From: Saccoglossus kowalevskii
Lineage: Eukaryota > Hemichordata > Enteropneusta > Harrimaniidae
NCBI RefSeq assembly: GCF_000003605.2
Contig: NW_003116950.1
Coordinates: 312,041-337,531 of the forward strand
Length of the DNA: 25,491 bases
Reading direction: 5' to 3'
The notes below the pieces were generated by a model, which worked only from the letters and a program-made list of their open reading frames with translations, was not told the origin of the DNA and ran no database searches. Shown here one piece after another: positions 12,570-21,434 of this stretch (positions within the stretch are counted from its first letter, which is position 1; every line of letters starts with the position of its first letter). Position numbers and translations under genes: made by a program.

Positions 12570-14675
12570 TTATTTATCTTCGCGATCTTGTTTGCGAATA
12601 TAACGGCATTCTTTTATTTCGTCCATCATTTCCGCTAACGAGGGTTTCGGCCCAATGCCCATTCCTCCCTCCGGAAGTGATTGTGCTCGCAACAGTTTCG
12701 ATCGCTTCCCGTCTTTTAGATCATCAATTTCTTCCATGCTTAGTTTCTTGAGCTGTGCGATCGATCTTGCCGGGCGTGCAGAGTCTCTTCCTGAGCCAGA
12801 ACGCGACCCAGCACCCGTACGTGGGCGGTCAGCGAGGGCGGACCCCGGACGTGACGACGCAGATGATCCAGGTCGCGGGGTAGGAGTGCTTGCGAATGGG
12901 GTGCGGCTTTTCTGTGATCCGCTTCGTTCCAATTTATCGTCCATGTTGTAATCTAATGGTGAAGTTGGGGTAGTGGGTTCAGAAGAGTCAGAGTCTTTGC
13001 TTGAAGCACGAATAGTTTTTCCGTTGGCAATTATTACAGGGTATGAAGGCAGAATCTCATCACAGCTGCGACCTCGCAGCAAACGCCGGGCATGTAATTT
13101 TGATGATACTCGATTCGGAGGTGGCAAATCCCTCGGCGGTGTCGGTGGGTTGATAAATACGTCGTCGTCGTTTTCCTTTTCGCAATACTGTCGATAGCTG
13201 CGTACTGAACAACGGTCTTTGCGTTGGGGGTTACCGTCAAATGTGTCACTCTTTGCCTGCTCTTCAGAATACTGTTGCAGACTCAGATCGATGTTCTCCG
13301 TGTACACCCGTGCTGCGCTGCTGTTTTGTATTGATAAATGATCTAGACGCACAACGGTTTCAATAGGCTGACTCTGTAACCATGGCGACGATTTATTAAA
13401 ATAAGAATTATCGATACTGTGAGGCACGGGTTCGCACATGCGCGGTGATTTCAGCGCGACGTAATGTTCATTGGATTTCATGCAACTGACGTTGTCGGTA
13501 ATAGTTTCGTCCTCTGTATCCGCTGCGGCTTCATTAGAAAATCCTGTTCTCTTTTCAGTTATAATTGGACTTAGTGGAGCATTCGCATCTTTCACTAACC
13601 GATTCAAGAACGGGTCAATCGTTCCCTGGCATGTAGCATAATTGACACTAAGCAGAACGTCGGCGTCACTTTCACTCGCTGACCGTAGCTGGCGTCCTAA
13701 CTCGTTTAAAGGGGTGAGTCTGTACGCTTTCTTTGCCGGCAATTTAGGGCGATATAAATCCATTACACTCTGCTCCTCAAAGAGTGATTTTGTGCAACCA
13801 AACTTGGAAATACCCGTATCACAAGAAACATTTCGTTGCCTAGCACCCGAATGCACTGTCATAAACATCTCTAAATTTTCTTCTTCGGGGTCAAACTCGT
13901 CCGCATTTTGATCAATAAAAACATCAATGTCGATTTCATCAACCGAACCACATTCCGAGTCCGAAGGCGAACTATGAATCACTGATGGAGATCCCGACCG
14001 TTTATTATTTTCATAGTCTAGAGAAAATGCATTCGATATGCGCCCTCCATCTTTTCCCGGCGACAGCACTTCAACAGGTTCTTCTTTCAGTGTATCAGTT
14101 CGGTTTGGAAACATGCGCCCTCTAAATCTAACTCTGTCGCTGTTTTTATTATCTTTTCTATTTCTCCCTTCACGACCACTGTTCTTTAAATTACGTACAG
14201 ATCTGTCTGAATATCCAACGTCCGGTGGCACCGGTGTCGGTGTACGACTACCGTATGACGATTTCGGTCTGTGTCGTTTTTTAAATAGTCTATTATCTTC
14301 CTTTTCCGAGTCACATACAATCGTACTCTCGTCAACTTTAACGTAATTTTTCTGAATATTGTTATCATTATTAGATTGCGTGTTCGTGAAGGCCCGACTT
14401 TGTCGAAATCTTCCGTAGGACGATGACGGTCGCTCGTTCCATTGGTTACCGTTTTCATTTATATGTTTCGAAATCGATGCTTCATCACAAGACGGTTTTC
14501 CAGACTGAGGGCGTTGCCTCCCGTAAAACGAAATTGGTCGGTCGACGTTGGAAAATTTCGATACCGATGACACTGCATTAATCACTATATCGTCTGTTTC
14601 CGGAAAACTTCGACTTTTTATTCCTGACAATTTCCGAATACCGTCGCGAGAATATCGAAGCCTCTCACCGTTCAT
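12570..14675 (-). CDS. Uncharacterised Ser/Arg/Pro-rich, largely disordered protein (701 aa) with RPxSxYG repeats
   Basis: This is the only long open frame in the window, 701 codons without interruption, and far too long for chance. The start is the first ATG (14675), with A at -3. An in-frame TGA precedes it by four codons (TGA TTG TTA CTG AAG ATG), so the frame cannot extend upstream without splicing. The protein is unlikely to fold as one globular domain. Residues 1-60 are basic. Three copies of an RPxSxYG motif lie at about 46-52, 82-88 and 136-142. Residues 150-195 are Arg/Lys/Asn-rich and 236-272 are acidic. A proline run PPTPPRDLPPPNR spans 510-522. Residues 585-637 are Ser/Arg/Pro/Gly low complexity. 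The tail (638-701) is predicted helical and holds RAQSLP at 663-668, a fit to the 14-3-3 RxxSxP pattern. Many SP and TP sites suggest phosphorylation. There is no signal peptide or membrane segment. It could be a cytoskeletal or scaffold protein, but that is a guess; I do not recognise the family. Confidence 0.85.
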   Translation of the reverse strand: MNGERLRYSRDGIRKLSGIKSRSFPETDDIVINAVSSVSKFSNVDRPISFYGRQRPQSGKPSCDEASISKHINENGNQWNERPSSSYGRFRQSRAFTNTQSNNDNNIQKNYVKVDESTIVCDSEKEDNRLFKKRHRPKSSYGSRTPTPVPPDVGYSDRSVRNLKNSGREGRNRKDNKNSDRVRFRGRMFPNRTDTLKEEPVEVLSPGKDGGRISNAFSLDYENNKRSGSPSVIHSSPSDSECGSVDEIDIDVFIDQNADEFDPEEENLEMFMTVHSGARQRNVSCDTGISKFGCTKSLFEEQSVMDLYRPKLPAKKAYRLTPLNELGRQLRSASESDADVLLSVNYATCQGTIDPFLNRLVKDANAPLSPIITEKRTGFSNEAAADTEDETITDNVSCMKSNEHYVALKSPRMCEPVPHSIDNSYFNKSSPWLQSQPIETVVRLDHLSIQNSSAARVYTENIDLSLQQYSEEQAKSDTFDGNPQRKDRCSVRSYRQYCEKENDDDVFINPPTPPRDLPPPNRVSSKLHARRLLRGRSCDEILPSYPVIIANGKTIRASSKDSDSSEPTTPTSPLDYNMDDKLERSGSQKSRTPFASTPTPRPGSSASSRPGSALADRPRTGAGSRSGSGRDSARPARSIAQLKKLSMEEIDDLKDGKRSKLLRAQSLPEGGMGIGPKPSLAEMMDEIKECRYIRKQDREDK

Positions 14676-14750
14676 CTTCAGTAACAATCAGGGTGACATC
14701 ATCTTACAGCCGTAATAATTCTTGTCAATAATCCAACGTGCAACAGAAAC

Positions 14751-14893
14751 CTGAGAAACGAAATATATGTACAAATTAGTAACCGATCCGACGTGCCCGC
14801 AATACAGATTTTTGTTGTTGTTGCGTTTATTCTCATTTTAACAATGTCTTCAAACTCGCAAAATAATTCAGTTGGTATACTAGTATAAGTCAC
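14751..14893 (-). other. Possible 5' UTR intron of the 701-aa gene
   Basis: On the minus strand a donor-like CAG|GTGACT sits at the proximal NRF1-like arm, and a strong acceptor, TATTTCGTTTCTCAG, ends at 14751. The 143-base segment between them has the AT-rich, T-rich-end look of an intron. Splicing here would place the ATG at 14675 in the second exon, 76 bases from its 5' end. A short upstream frame beginning ATG ACA CGC TAT (14924 on the minus strand) would run across the junction and stop at the TGA just before the main start, so it would be an upstream ORF. This is read from splice consensus only. Confidence 0.3.
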
Positions 14894-14982
14894 CTGCGCA
14901 TGCGTCAGATAGCCATAGCGTGTCATTGTTTACAAACGAGCGTTTTAGCTTGGGACCCAATTCCCGCGCGTGCGCAGGTGAC
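14889..14982. promoter_or_regulatory. Putative promoter: inverted pair of NRF1-like sites overlapping E-boxes
   Basis: Two 16-bp arms, 14889-14904 and 14967-14982, form an inverted repeat with one mismatch (GTCACCTGCGCAYGCG). The distal arm extends to TGCGCACGCGCG on the minus strand (14976 to 14965), matching the NRF1 consensus YGCGCAYGCGCR at all 12 positions. The proximal arm gives TGCGCATGCGTC (14895-14906), 10 of 12. Each arm also holds a CAGGTG/CACCTG E-box. The pair lies 214-307 bases upstream of the ATG of the 701-aa gene, in a short CpG-rich patch inside AT-rich DNA. NRF1 and its relatives (sea urchin P3A2, fly Ewg) bind such sites near start sites of broadly expressed genes. The proximal arm also contains a possible splice donor (CAG|GTGACT, 14896-14888), so this patch may be part of a 5' untranslated exon. 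Confidence 0.5.
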
Positions 14983-15125
14983 GACCCTCCTGCTTTAACT
15001 GTGAAGAAGATATTTGCGCAAATGTGGAATACAACACAAGAGTGTTGAACGATAGTGCGAAACATTTCAGACATCTTCCCAGTTAAAGGTCTCGTTCAAA
15101 TGACATATTCACACTCTTCACTCAC

Positions 15126-15217
15126 GCTTGAAGCATATATTGTTACGATGTCGTTTTTTGGAGATGAACACACGCTGTCATCTGTAAATAGGACGCCACC
15201 TTGATACGACATTAAGT
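15126..15217 (-). other. Candidate 92-base exon upstream of the 701-aa gene
   Basis: On the minus strand a T-rich tract ending ATATCCATGCAG gives a plausible acceptor at 15218. The sequence then stays open with balanced codon use, from an ATG at 15212 through MSYQGGVLFTDD to VTIYASS, and meets a consensus-like donor AAGC|GTGAGT at 15125. The exon ends in phase 0. Joining it in frame to the 701-aa protein would need a weak acceptor directly before that ATG (CTGAAG|ATGAAC), so it could instead be a 5' UTR exon, part of another gene, or chance. No homology is recognised. Confidence 0.2.
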
Positions 15218-15887
15218 CTGCATGGATATAAACATGGAGGTAAAAGACAGATTTAATGGAAATGAACTTATTCACAATACCAAACCATAACACTAATAAG
15301 GCGAGAGCTCATACGTAGATGTAATCTTGGCTAAATGTCAACGCTTGTCCATTGTACTATGTGTATGTAGAAGTCAGTGGTGTGTTGTCCTACACTCAGT
15401 ACTCTATGAAATATTCATCGAAAACACCCGATGTATGTTATGGTTTTGTCTCAGTGACGTAAATAGCAGCTACCTAAGTATAATCCCGCTTCACCATTAG
15501 ATTAATCGTTAACGTCATGCATTTAGCTTAACGACTTTATCGATGCATATTATCGTATTAAATTAAGCATTAGTATGAAGAAACGCGATTTCGCCATGGT
15601 TACCGATTATAAATTGTTCATCACGTGATTTCATATTGAATGATGATATATAGTGCAACGACTACTATGAATTTGTGCAAGATAAATTAGATTAAGCAAA
15701 CAAAGAAATGAAAATGACCACATAAGCCACTATTCGGGAAAAAAAACCCATCTCGTATATAGCAAAGTGAGAAATTGACATTGTGTTGATTACACTTTCA
15801 GTTATGTCACGTGACATATCAAATGTAGAATAGTAGCAGTCTATGTAGCGACAGAGCATTTTTGAACATCTGAGGTAACCATCTTGG

Positions 15888-16051
<164 letters not shown>

Positions 16052-16851
16052 TTGTTCATCATCAAATAGGTCCAACGCGCTGTGTTTGATGGCAAGGCAA
16101 GAATGTACTACGATAATTTATACTAAGTGAAAATTCAGCAGAAAGAATAATATCTACAATAGTCATGGGCTAACACAATAATCTTTGTTCATCGCCCAAG
16201 TGTATATCAACCTGAAATTTTTAAAATGAGTATTAAAAAAACAAAAATGCTTAAAGATATTCAGAATAATGCATTAATATATCTTTCATTACTCGCTTGG
16301 GATTGATAGGATTCGTCTGGAACGAGGTTAGGAGTTCCAAGAAACAATTTTTCCTTTAAGCCATTTTTTAAAACCGTCTCTGGATGCTAGTGAACAGTGA
16401 CGTTTTATAGTGTGATCGACAAAATCATATACGAATGAAGAAGACAGATAATATATCTGTACAAGAGTTGTTTCAGAAGGAAATTGATCAAAAACGACAT
16501 AAAACATCGCAATTTTATTGGCTCATTTGGTTAGGATGTATTGCTTCAAGCTACACTTGTCAGTCTTTTTCCATATGATTGGTTTTGTATTTCAGAATAT
16601 CGTTTACTGTTTTCACTGTAGTTTGTAAGAAGATATAAAGCAGATGATCGGGGCTGGAAAGGGAAATAGTTTTATGACGAATCTAACAGGTGGACGTTTG
16701 GAAATTCTATTTGCAGTTGCTTAACGGTGTTAACATTTAAAACTTGATTTGATTCGATAAATATGACGTCATTTTAAACTGTATATCGTCTTCTTATGAA
16801 TAATTGTGTGGCAATAATTCAATAAACGATAGCCTGAATTACTATAGTAAT

Positions 16852-16866
16852 TAGTAGTAGTAGTAG
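16852..16866. repeat. (TAG)5 microsatellite
   Basis: Five uninterrupted TAG units follow AGTAAT, itself a partial unit. It is short and of no evident function. Confidence 0.85.
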
Positions 16867-17660
16867 TTTATGCTTTTCAATATTCGTCTTTATGAACACG
16901 TGGTCATAGTAGGTTGATATTAGCACAATCTTTATTGTTTGCCAAAGAATGTAACAAATCGAACGTTTCTGCCCAATTCATTAATCTGAAGCGTACGAAC
17001 TTCGTTAATGCATCAATGAGTTGCTTTGCACTAGACGAGGCGTGAAAGTAGCAGACAGCGAATGCCATTTAATATAGAATCCGAACAATGCTGATTGGCT
17101 TTCTGTGATGAAAGCAACACCGATAAGATTGATCGCAGTGACATCCGGGTGCCATATCTTATTATGAATATTCAAATTTCTATTTGAAGAGGATTACATT
17201 ATCTAGCCTTGCTGTCATCACAAGGGAACACAGTATGTACTGTAGTCTCTTGTGTGCACAGATAAAGCTTCTTTCACGTGTAGTACATTCGCAACACTCA
17301 TTATATTAGAGTGGTACTATGTTTAAATGGAAATGAGTTTCATGAACGAAATATTACAATTCTTAAGATACAAGCCGAGTGACCTGTTTAAAAAAAAAAA
17401 CAATACATTTACTGTTTACGTAATAGTAACTGATCGATTCAACCCTAATTTGATTATGTTCACCGCACACTTGCCTCTGCTCGTCCCAGCGCATTCCATT
17501 CGAGTAACTCAAATTAACATCCAGTTGCATTCAAATATGTTCAGTCTTTACGACTGAGATTGTGTAACTGTGTGCCGGACACTGCTACGACTGAACACGT
17601 ATCAGAATTGCAATTAGATTACTCGCCCTGCATAATTAAACCCAGCATGCAACGTTCAAA

Positions 17661-17707
17661 ATGGCGTTTACTGTTTCGCTTACTGTGACGCGGCAATGTA
17701 AACGGTG
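17661..17707 (+). other. Candidate first coding exon (MAFTVSLTVTRQCKRW)
   Basis: AAAATGGCG at 17658-17666 is an ideal start context (A at -3, G at +4). The frame stays open for 15 codons and meets a donor-like GTG|GTGAGA at 17708, two codon bases before an in-frame TGA. The patch 17640-17725 is locally CpG-richer than its surroundings. CAAAATGGCG also resembles a YY1 site, so this may be a promoter element and not a coding start. No downstream exon was linked to it. Confidence 0.15.
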
Positions 17708-18190
17708 GTGAGAAATGATACCTGCGCATTTTGTAATAATTATGACCTGTTTTGAAATAAAATTAACCTAAAATACGCCATTTACACTCCGCAGTTATTT
17801 TAATTTGTATTAACAAAGTAGTTCAATCAATAGAAAATGATATAAATCGTGTAATATGAAACGTTTATGCTTGGTTATCCCCTCATCCTCTGAAAGAACA
17901 CTCGTATGGGATCACATGCCATTGAACCTGGTGGTGTTAATCGTGTGACATTGAACCTTGCTTCATTCCTCAACATTTATCCAACCCTGATTTGTCTCTA
18001 CTAGATTTATACAATATTATGTAATTTGTTTCTATCTAGTTCTCAAGTATCAATTTCATCTAGACATATAACAGCAATATTTAGGTTTCCCGCACCACAT
18101 AAAATAGTGTTATTTGCGACTTTAGTTGGCGAGGGTAAGGGGCTTGACAAATGAATACTACTTAGTGTTATGGTAACATTTCATTGTAAT

Positions 18191-18225
18191 GTTATATATA
18201 TATAATGTTATTATATATATATAAC
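18191..18225. repeat. Perfect AT hairpin, 16-bp arms and 3-base loop
   Basis: The arms 18191-18206 and 18210-18225 are perfect reverse complements (GTTATATATATATAAT and its complement) around GTT. Nearly all the stem is alternating TA, so it may simply be a mirrored TA microsatellite. The closing GTT/AAC pairs at the ends show that the symmetry extends past the simple repeat. Confidence 0.85.
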
Positions 18226-19318
18226 TTGAATATATACTATAATTTATAATGCCTTGACGTTAGTTTTGTCTAGGTATGATATATATTGTGCACCAGAGTT
18301 AAAAAACGCAAACTAGGCGTGAAATTTACTTACTATGCGCGTCGATGTCTTTGCGTATACATTTTTATATCAAAATACGCTGAATGTTTTCCACAAAACC
18401 CCAATTATATAGCAAATATAACAAACCGCTATATTGAATTCAATGCAAAGAAACGCTTGTGTTTTTTTTTTCATTACCTGTTGAGTATGTCTTAAGCGAA
18501 ACAATCATATATACAAGAACAGTTTGAAAACAGACCGACAAGCCACGTTTATTTCTCGTTCAGAATTTAATAAGACTTGTGAACATGTTATCAACACGTC
18601 ATAAAAACACCAAAACATCGTATGCGAATAAGCACGCTCAAAAAACAAGCAGTCGCAATTCGAGAGCAACAACCTTTGAACTTATCGATTGTATAGAGTG
18701 TGGGTATAGTTTATTTATATCAAATAAAATGTAAGGATATATCAAGTAGTAGTCATGCTGATTTCTGTTAAATTATTATATATGTTTTAGCATTTTGTCA
18801 AAGCGTCGACACACAAAATGTTACTTATATATTTTCATTAGAGCTGTAATGTTTAATTTATTATCATCAGTTGAATCTAAGACGATTGTCAATTTCACTT
18901 CTCATACGCGTAAATAAATCGTACATGTTGTTATTCTGTTGAACCAGTCAACTTGTATTAGATGTCACCTCGCACAAAATAGTCGTGTTCAAAATAGTCG
19001 AATACAATCCAATACCTAACAATATTATTATAGTATTAACATAGTACACTCTAGATGTGTGTTCACTTACACTTAATGTTAGCTCCCAGAGGCGGGCGGC
19101 GGCACCAAGTTTTGCATTGAGACGAGATCTGCTCACCAATCTCGCGCCTTACTCCCCCTTAAGAAAATTTCCATCTAGACCTGCATTTTGAGGGACATAT
19201 TTTGCTGACACAACGGGTTTCAGCTTGATTTTGGAGGAGCGACGCCCCAACATTTTTTCGATGGGGCGATAGTCCCCTCTGCTCCCCATGCCGCAGCCAC
19301 TCGAATAGACCTAGCTCG

Positions 19319-19374
19319 AGCCATTCCATTAGAGCGCGTCGTTCCATTAGAGAGCGTTCCATTAGAGAGCGGTC
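19319..19374. repeat. Short tandem array of a TTCCATTAGAGAGCG unit
   Basis: Three units related to TTCCATTAGAGAGCG follow one another: one begins near 19323 (TTCCATTAGAGCGCG), one at 19341 and one at 19356. A diverged inverted copy (CGCTCTAACGGAA) lies just downstream at about 19410-19422. The array is followed by a perfect palindrome GTCACGTGAC. On the minus strand the units translate as repeats of SLMER, but the frame has no further sign of being a gene. This array is part of the GC-rich block at 19080-19690. Confidence 0.6.
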
Positions 19375-19542
19375 ACGTGACGTGTGATCACCTGACAAGT
19401 GCTGGATACACGCTCTAACGGAAAATACCGTTATGTTTAGAGAATTTACGAACCGTTACGAAAGAGTTTGCTCGTTCGAAGACCGTTTTTTGTAAAAGCG
19501 ACAGCCTTGGTCGATACACTGTTCATTTACACAATCTTTCCT

Positions 19543-19681
19543 GGCACCATACGCACTCACACTGTTAGCAGCGGAGTGAAACGCATGAAAGACATGAAAT
19601 ACATAGACGTCAGTAATCGGTTAATGGCATGACATGGGCGCGTTTCACTCCGCCGCTAACAGTGTGAGTGCGTATGGCGCC
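19543..19681. repeat. Foldback element: 42-bp inverted repeat arms around a 55-base loop
   Basis: Arms at 19543-19584 and 19640-19681 are reverse complements at 40 of 42 positions. The arms begin GGCRCCATACGCACTCAC and end GGAGTGAAACGC, and are much richer in G+C than the surroundings. Both differences are CpG in the right arm's complement and CpA in the left arm, as expected from cytosine deamination. No convincing target site duplication flanks it and no protein is encoded. It could be a very short MITE or foldback transposon, or a hairpin RNA source. A minus-strand transcript would turn both mismatches into G-U pairs. Confidence 0.75.
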
Positions 19682-20037
19682 TCGCGACGTTTAACAGACG
19701 GTCATATATATCTAATTTCTGTCAGGTCAAAAAAATGTTATTAATTTGTGACTACATCGACATGACTACATCCGACATTCCTGGAAGCATATATAACGGC
19801 GAATATGTTATATGGGGAAATTGCCATTACGTTATGAGTCCACTATTATGCATGTACAACAACACCGTTATAAGTGCACTACTATCGTCGATTCACAAAA
19901 CATCACCACACATGCATATATAGTCAACTTACAATATTGTAATGCAACTCATTAGTATCTGAAAAAAATGACGCATATAGTTCAAATTCTTCTAAACAAA
20001 TACCTGCAAATAAAGCTGACTCGTCCCAACCACAGAA

Positions 20038-20295
20038 ATGCACACCGCTTTTGATTTACACAAACGTCAAATCGTCATAGTCGTCGTACTGTGTCTCGTT
20101 ACGGGTCACGTGCGACGTATAAGCCGCGTGTACAATACTTTGTTTGTTTACATACTTAATAATCGAACGTTCGCCGCCTGTCAACTGTGGCGCTGTTATG
20201 CGAGTGTTATACTGAATACATTAGCCTATATTACCGCGCTGACCTTCGTTGATAATTTTTACTTGTTCCAAACCAAGGATTCGGCACAAATATAA
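20038..20295 (+). other. Candidate small membrane or secreted protein ORF / first exon (85 aa)
   Basis: The frame starts with ATG with G at -3 and runs 85 codons to TAA. Codon composition is richer in G/C and CpG than the flanking DNA. The N terminus is MHTAFDLHKR followed by the hydrophobic run QIVIVVVLCLVTG, the pattern of a signal peptide or signal anchor. A second hydrophobic run (VILNTLAYITALTFV) lies near residues 57-71. Two cysteines flank the tryptophan of the CQLWRC motif. No family is recognised. The length is within what chance could give, so composition and the N-terminal signal-like segment are the only support. Confidence 0.25.
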
Positions 20296-21052
20296 ATTAT
20301 CGTAGTCAAACATTTTGACAAGAGAGCGCTCTGAAACGGTCAATGTCACGTATTAAAAAAATCTTGGCAAATTACAACAACAAAGTGACCGCAATTTATG
20401 TTCCGCAAGGATACACATACTCATCAGCCGGCTTAAATACAAAGAATTCATGCAAGGATGGATGATCGTAATTTCAAAAATAGAAGGAAGATCGAGGAGA
20501 TGGAATGACTCCGGGAAGAAAAATACTCACGAATTAATCGCCCGACGGATGATGAATCATATTTCTCTTTAAAAGTGTCGTGCCATAACCCTGGGATAAT
20601 CAGCTAAGTACCTACTAGGTATGTTTGAATTCAAATGAAGCGAGTCGCCGAGTTTATACCAGCAAACAATTGGATTGACCTTGCACGCAATACACAAAGT
20701 GTCCGTTGATTGGTTAGACGTTCGTGAACTGTCTAGCCAATATGCAACCCCCCTGTAGCTGGCCATTGAATTAAATCCTGAAATGTCACACTTTAATATA
20801 TGCGAGACCAAAGACAAACACAATTTAATTTGAGTAGAAAAGGGGAGAGTTATTCCACAAATGCCAGATTAAAACCTATTCGAGCGGATATTATGTTCTT
20901 TTTATTAAGTAGAATCGAATATAGAATGTATACGTTGATATTAAATCTATAGCATTGTGCCATAGCAACTATTCTATTGTGTGCATTGGAAATAAAGTTT
21001 AGGGTACTTTTCATATATGACACCTGACAAAACTAAATGTTTTGTTTTTCAG

Positions 21053-21399
21053 AACTTTCGAAATACTTTATACGACATTATATATTATATGCGAAATATT
21101 TGTTTTCAGACGTTTGGCCTCCGATTGACTTGTGTTACGAAAGATATAATTCAAATGTTGACATAATTGCTATCATATGGGGAATTTCCATCGCATTATA
21201 TAATATATATGTTTTTAGTTTAGCTTTTAATGCAACTCTGTTTTCGCATTTTTTTAATATGGTAAAATGTTATTCGTACGTTTTTGATATGTGGGAATAT
21301 TTTATTGCATATGGCAGTGACAATATTACGAATCAATATCTAGCTAACTTTACGTTATACAAATCTTTAGATATTCGGATATATCCTATCACAAAATAA
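21053..21399 (+). other. Candidate terminal coding exon followed by poly(A) signals
   Basis: A textbook acceptor (ACTAAATGTTTTGTTTTTCAG, with a branch-point-like CTAAAT) ends at 21052. The frame then stays open for about 115 codons to TAA at 21397. AATAAA follows immediately (21401-21406) and again at 21429-21434. The peptide is rich in aromatic and aliphatic residues, with a hydrophobic stretch (VDIIAIIWGISIALYNIYVF) that could span a membrane, and NAT/NIT sequons. A second acceptor-like TTTGTTTTCAG occurs inside, at 21109. Codon third positions are as AT-rich as the background, which weakens the case. No homology is recognised; a chance frame is a serious alternative. Confidence 0.25.
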
Positions 21400-21400
21400 T

Positions 21401-21434
21401 AATAAAGGCCCCCAAAATATAAAAGATTAATAAA
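21401..21434 (+). terminator. Two candidate poly(A) signals
   Basis: AATAAA occurs at 21401-21406, two bases after the stop of the candidate terminal exon, and again at 21429-21434. They have meaning only if that exon is real. Confidence 0.25.

Larger units (their letters stand above)
16052..19079. other. AT-rich non-coding stretch with isolated short signals
   Basis: Apart from the candidate exon at 17661 and the AT hairpin at 18191, nothing gene-like is visible. A perfect CRE palindrome TGACGTCA lies at 16764-16771 without a promoter context. Confidence 0.55.
19080..19690. mobile_element. GC-rich repeat-derived block, class unknown
   Basis: Base composition changes abruptly against the AT-rich flanks. 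The block contains runs such as GGCGGGCGGCGGCACC, GGGGCGATAGTCCCC, ACTCCCCCTTAAG and CGACGCCCC, then the tandem TTCCATTAGAGAGCG units, then the 42-bp-arm hairpin. The segment GATGGGGCGATAGTCCCC resembles sequence I associate with degenerate interspersed repeats of invertebrates, but I cannot name a family. On the minus strand several frames are open over 60-80 codons, for example 19398-19159, without an intact transposase or reverse transcriptase motif. The likeliest reading is one or more decayed transposable element fragments, possibly nested. It might instead be a CpG-rich regulatory element. Confidence 0.4.

Noticed and set aside
12655-14458. Several plus-strand and off-frame minus-strand frames of 70-100 codons within the 701-aa gene
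   Set aside because: They are shadows of the real coding frame, whose skewed composition suppresses stops in other frames.
16630-16680. TATAAA-like GATATAAAGCAG followed by GC-richer sequence, as a core promoter
   Set aside because: No coding start or exon follows, and TATA-like words are common in this AT-rich DNA.
16764-16771. Perfect CRE palindrome TGACGTCA
   Set aside because: An isolated 8-mer without a nearby gene start or further sites; expected by chance now and then in 25 kb.
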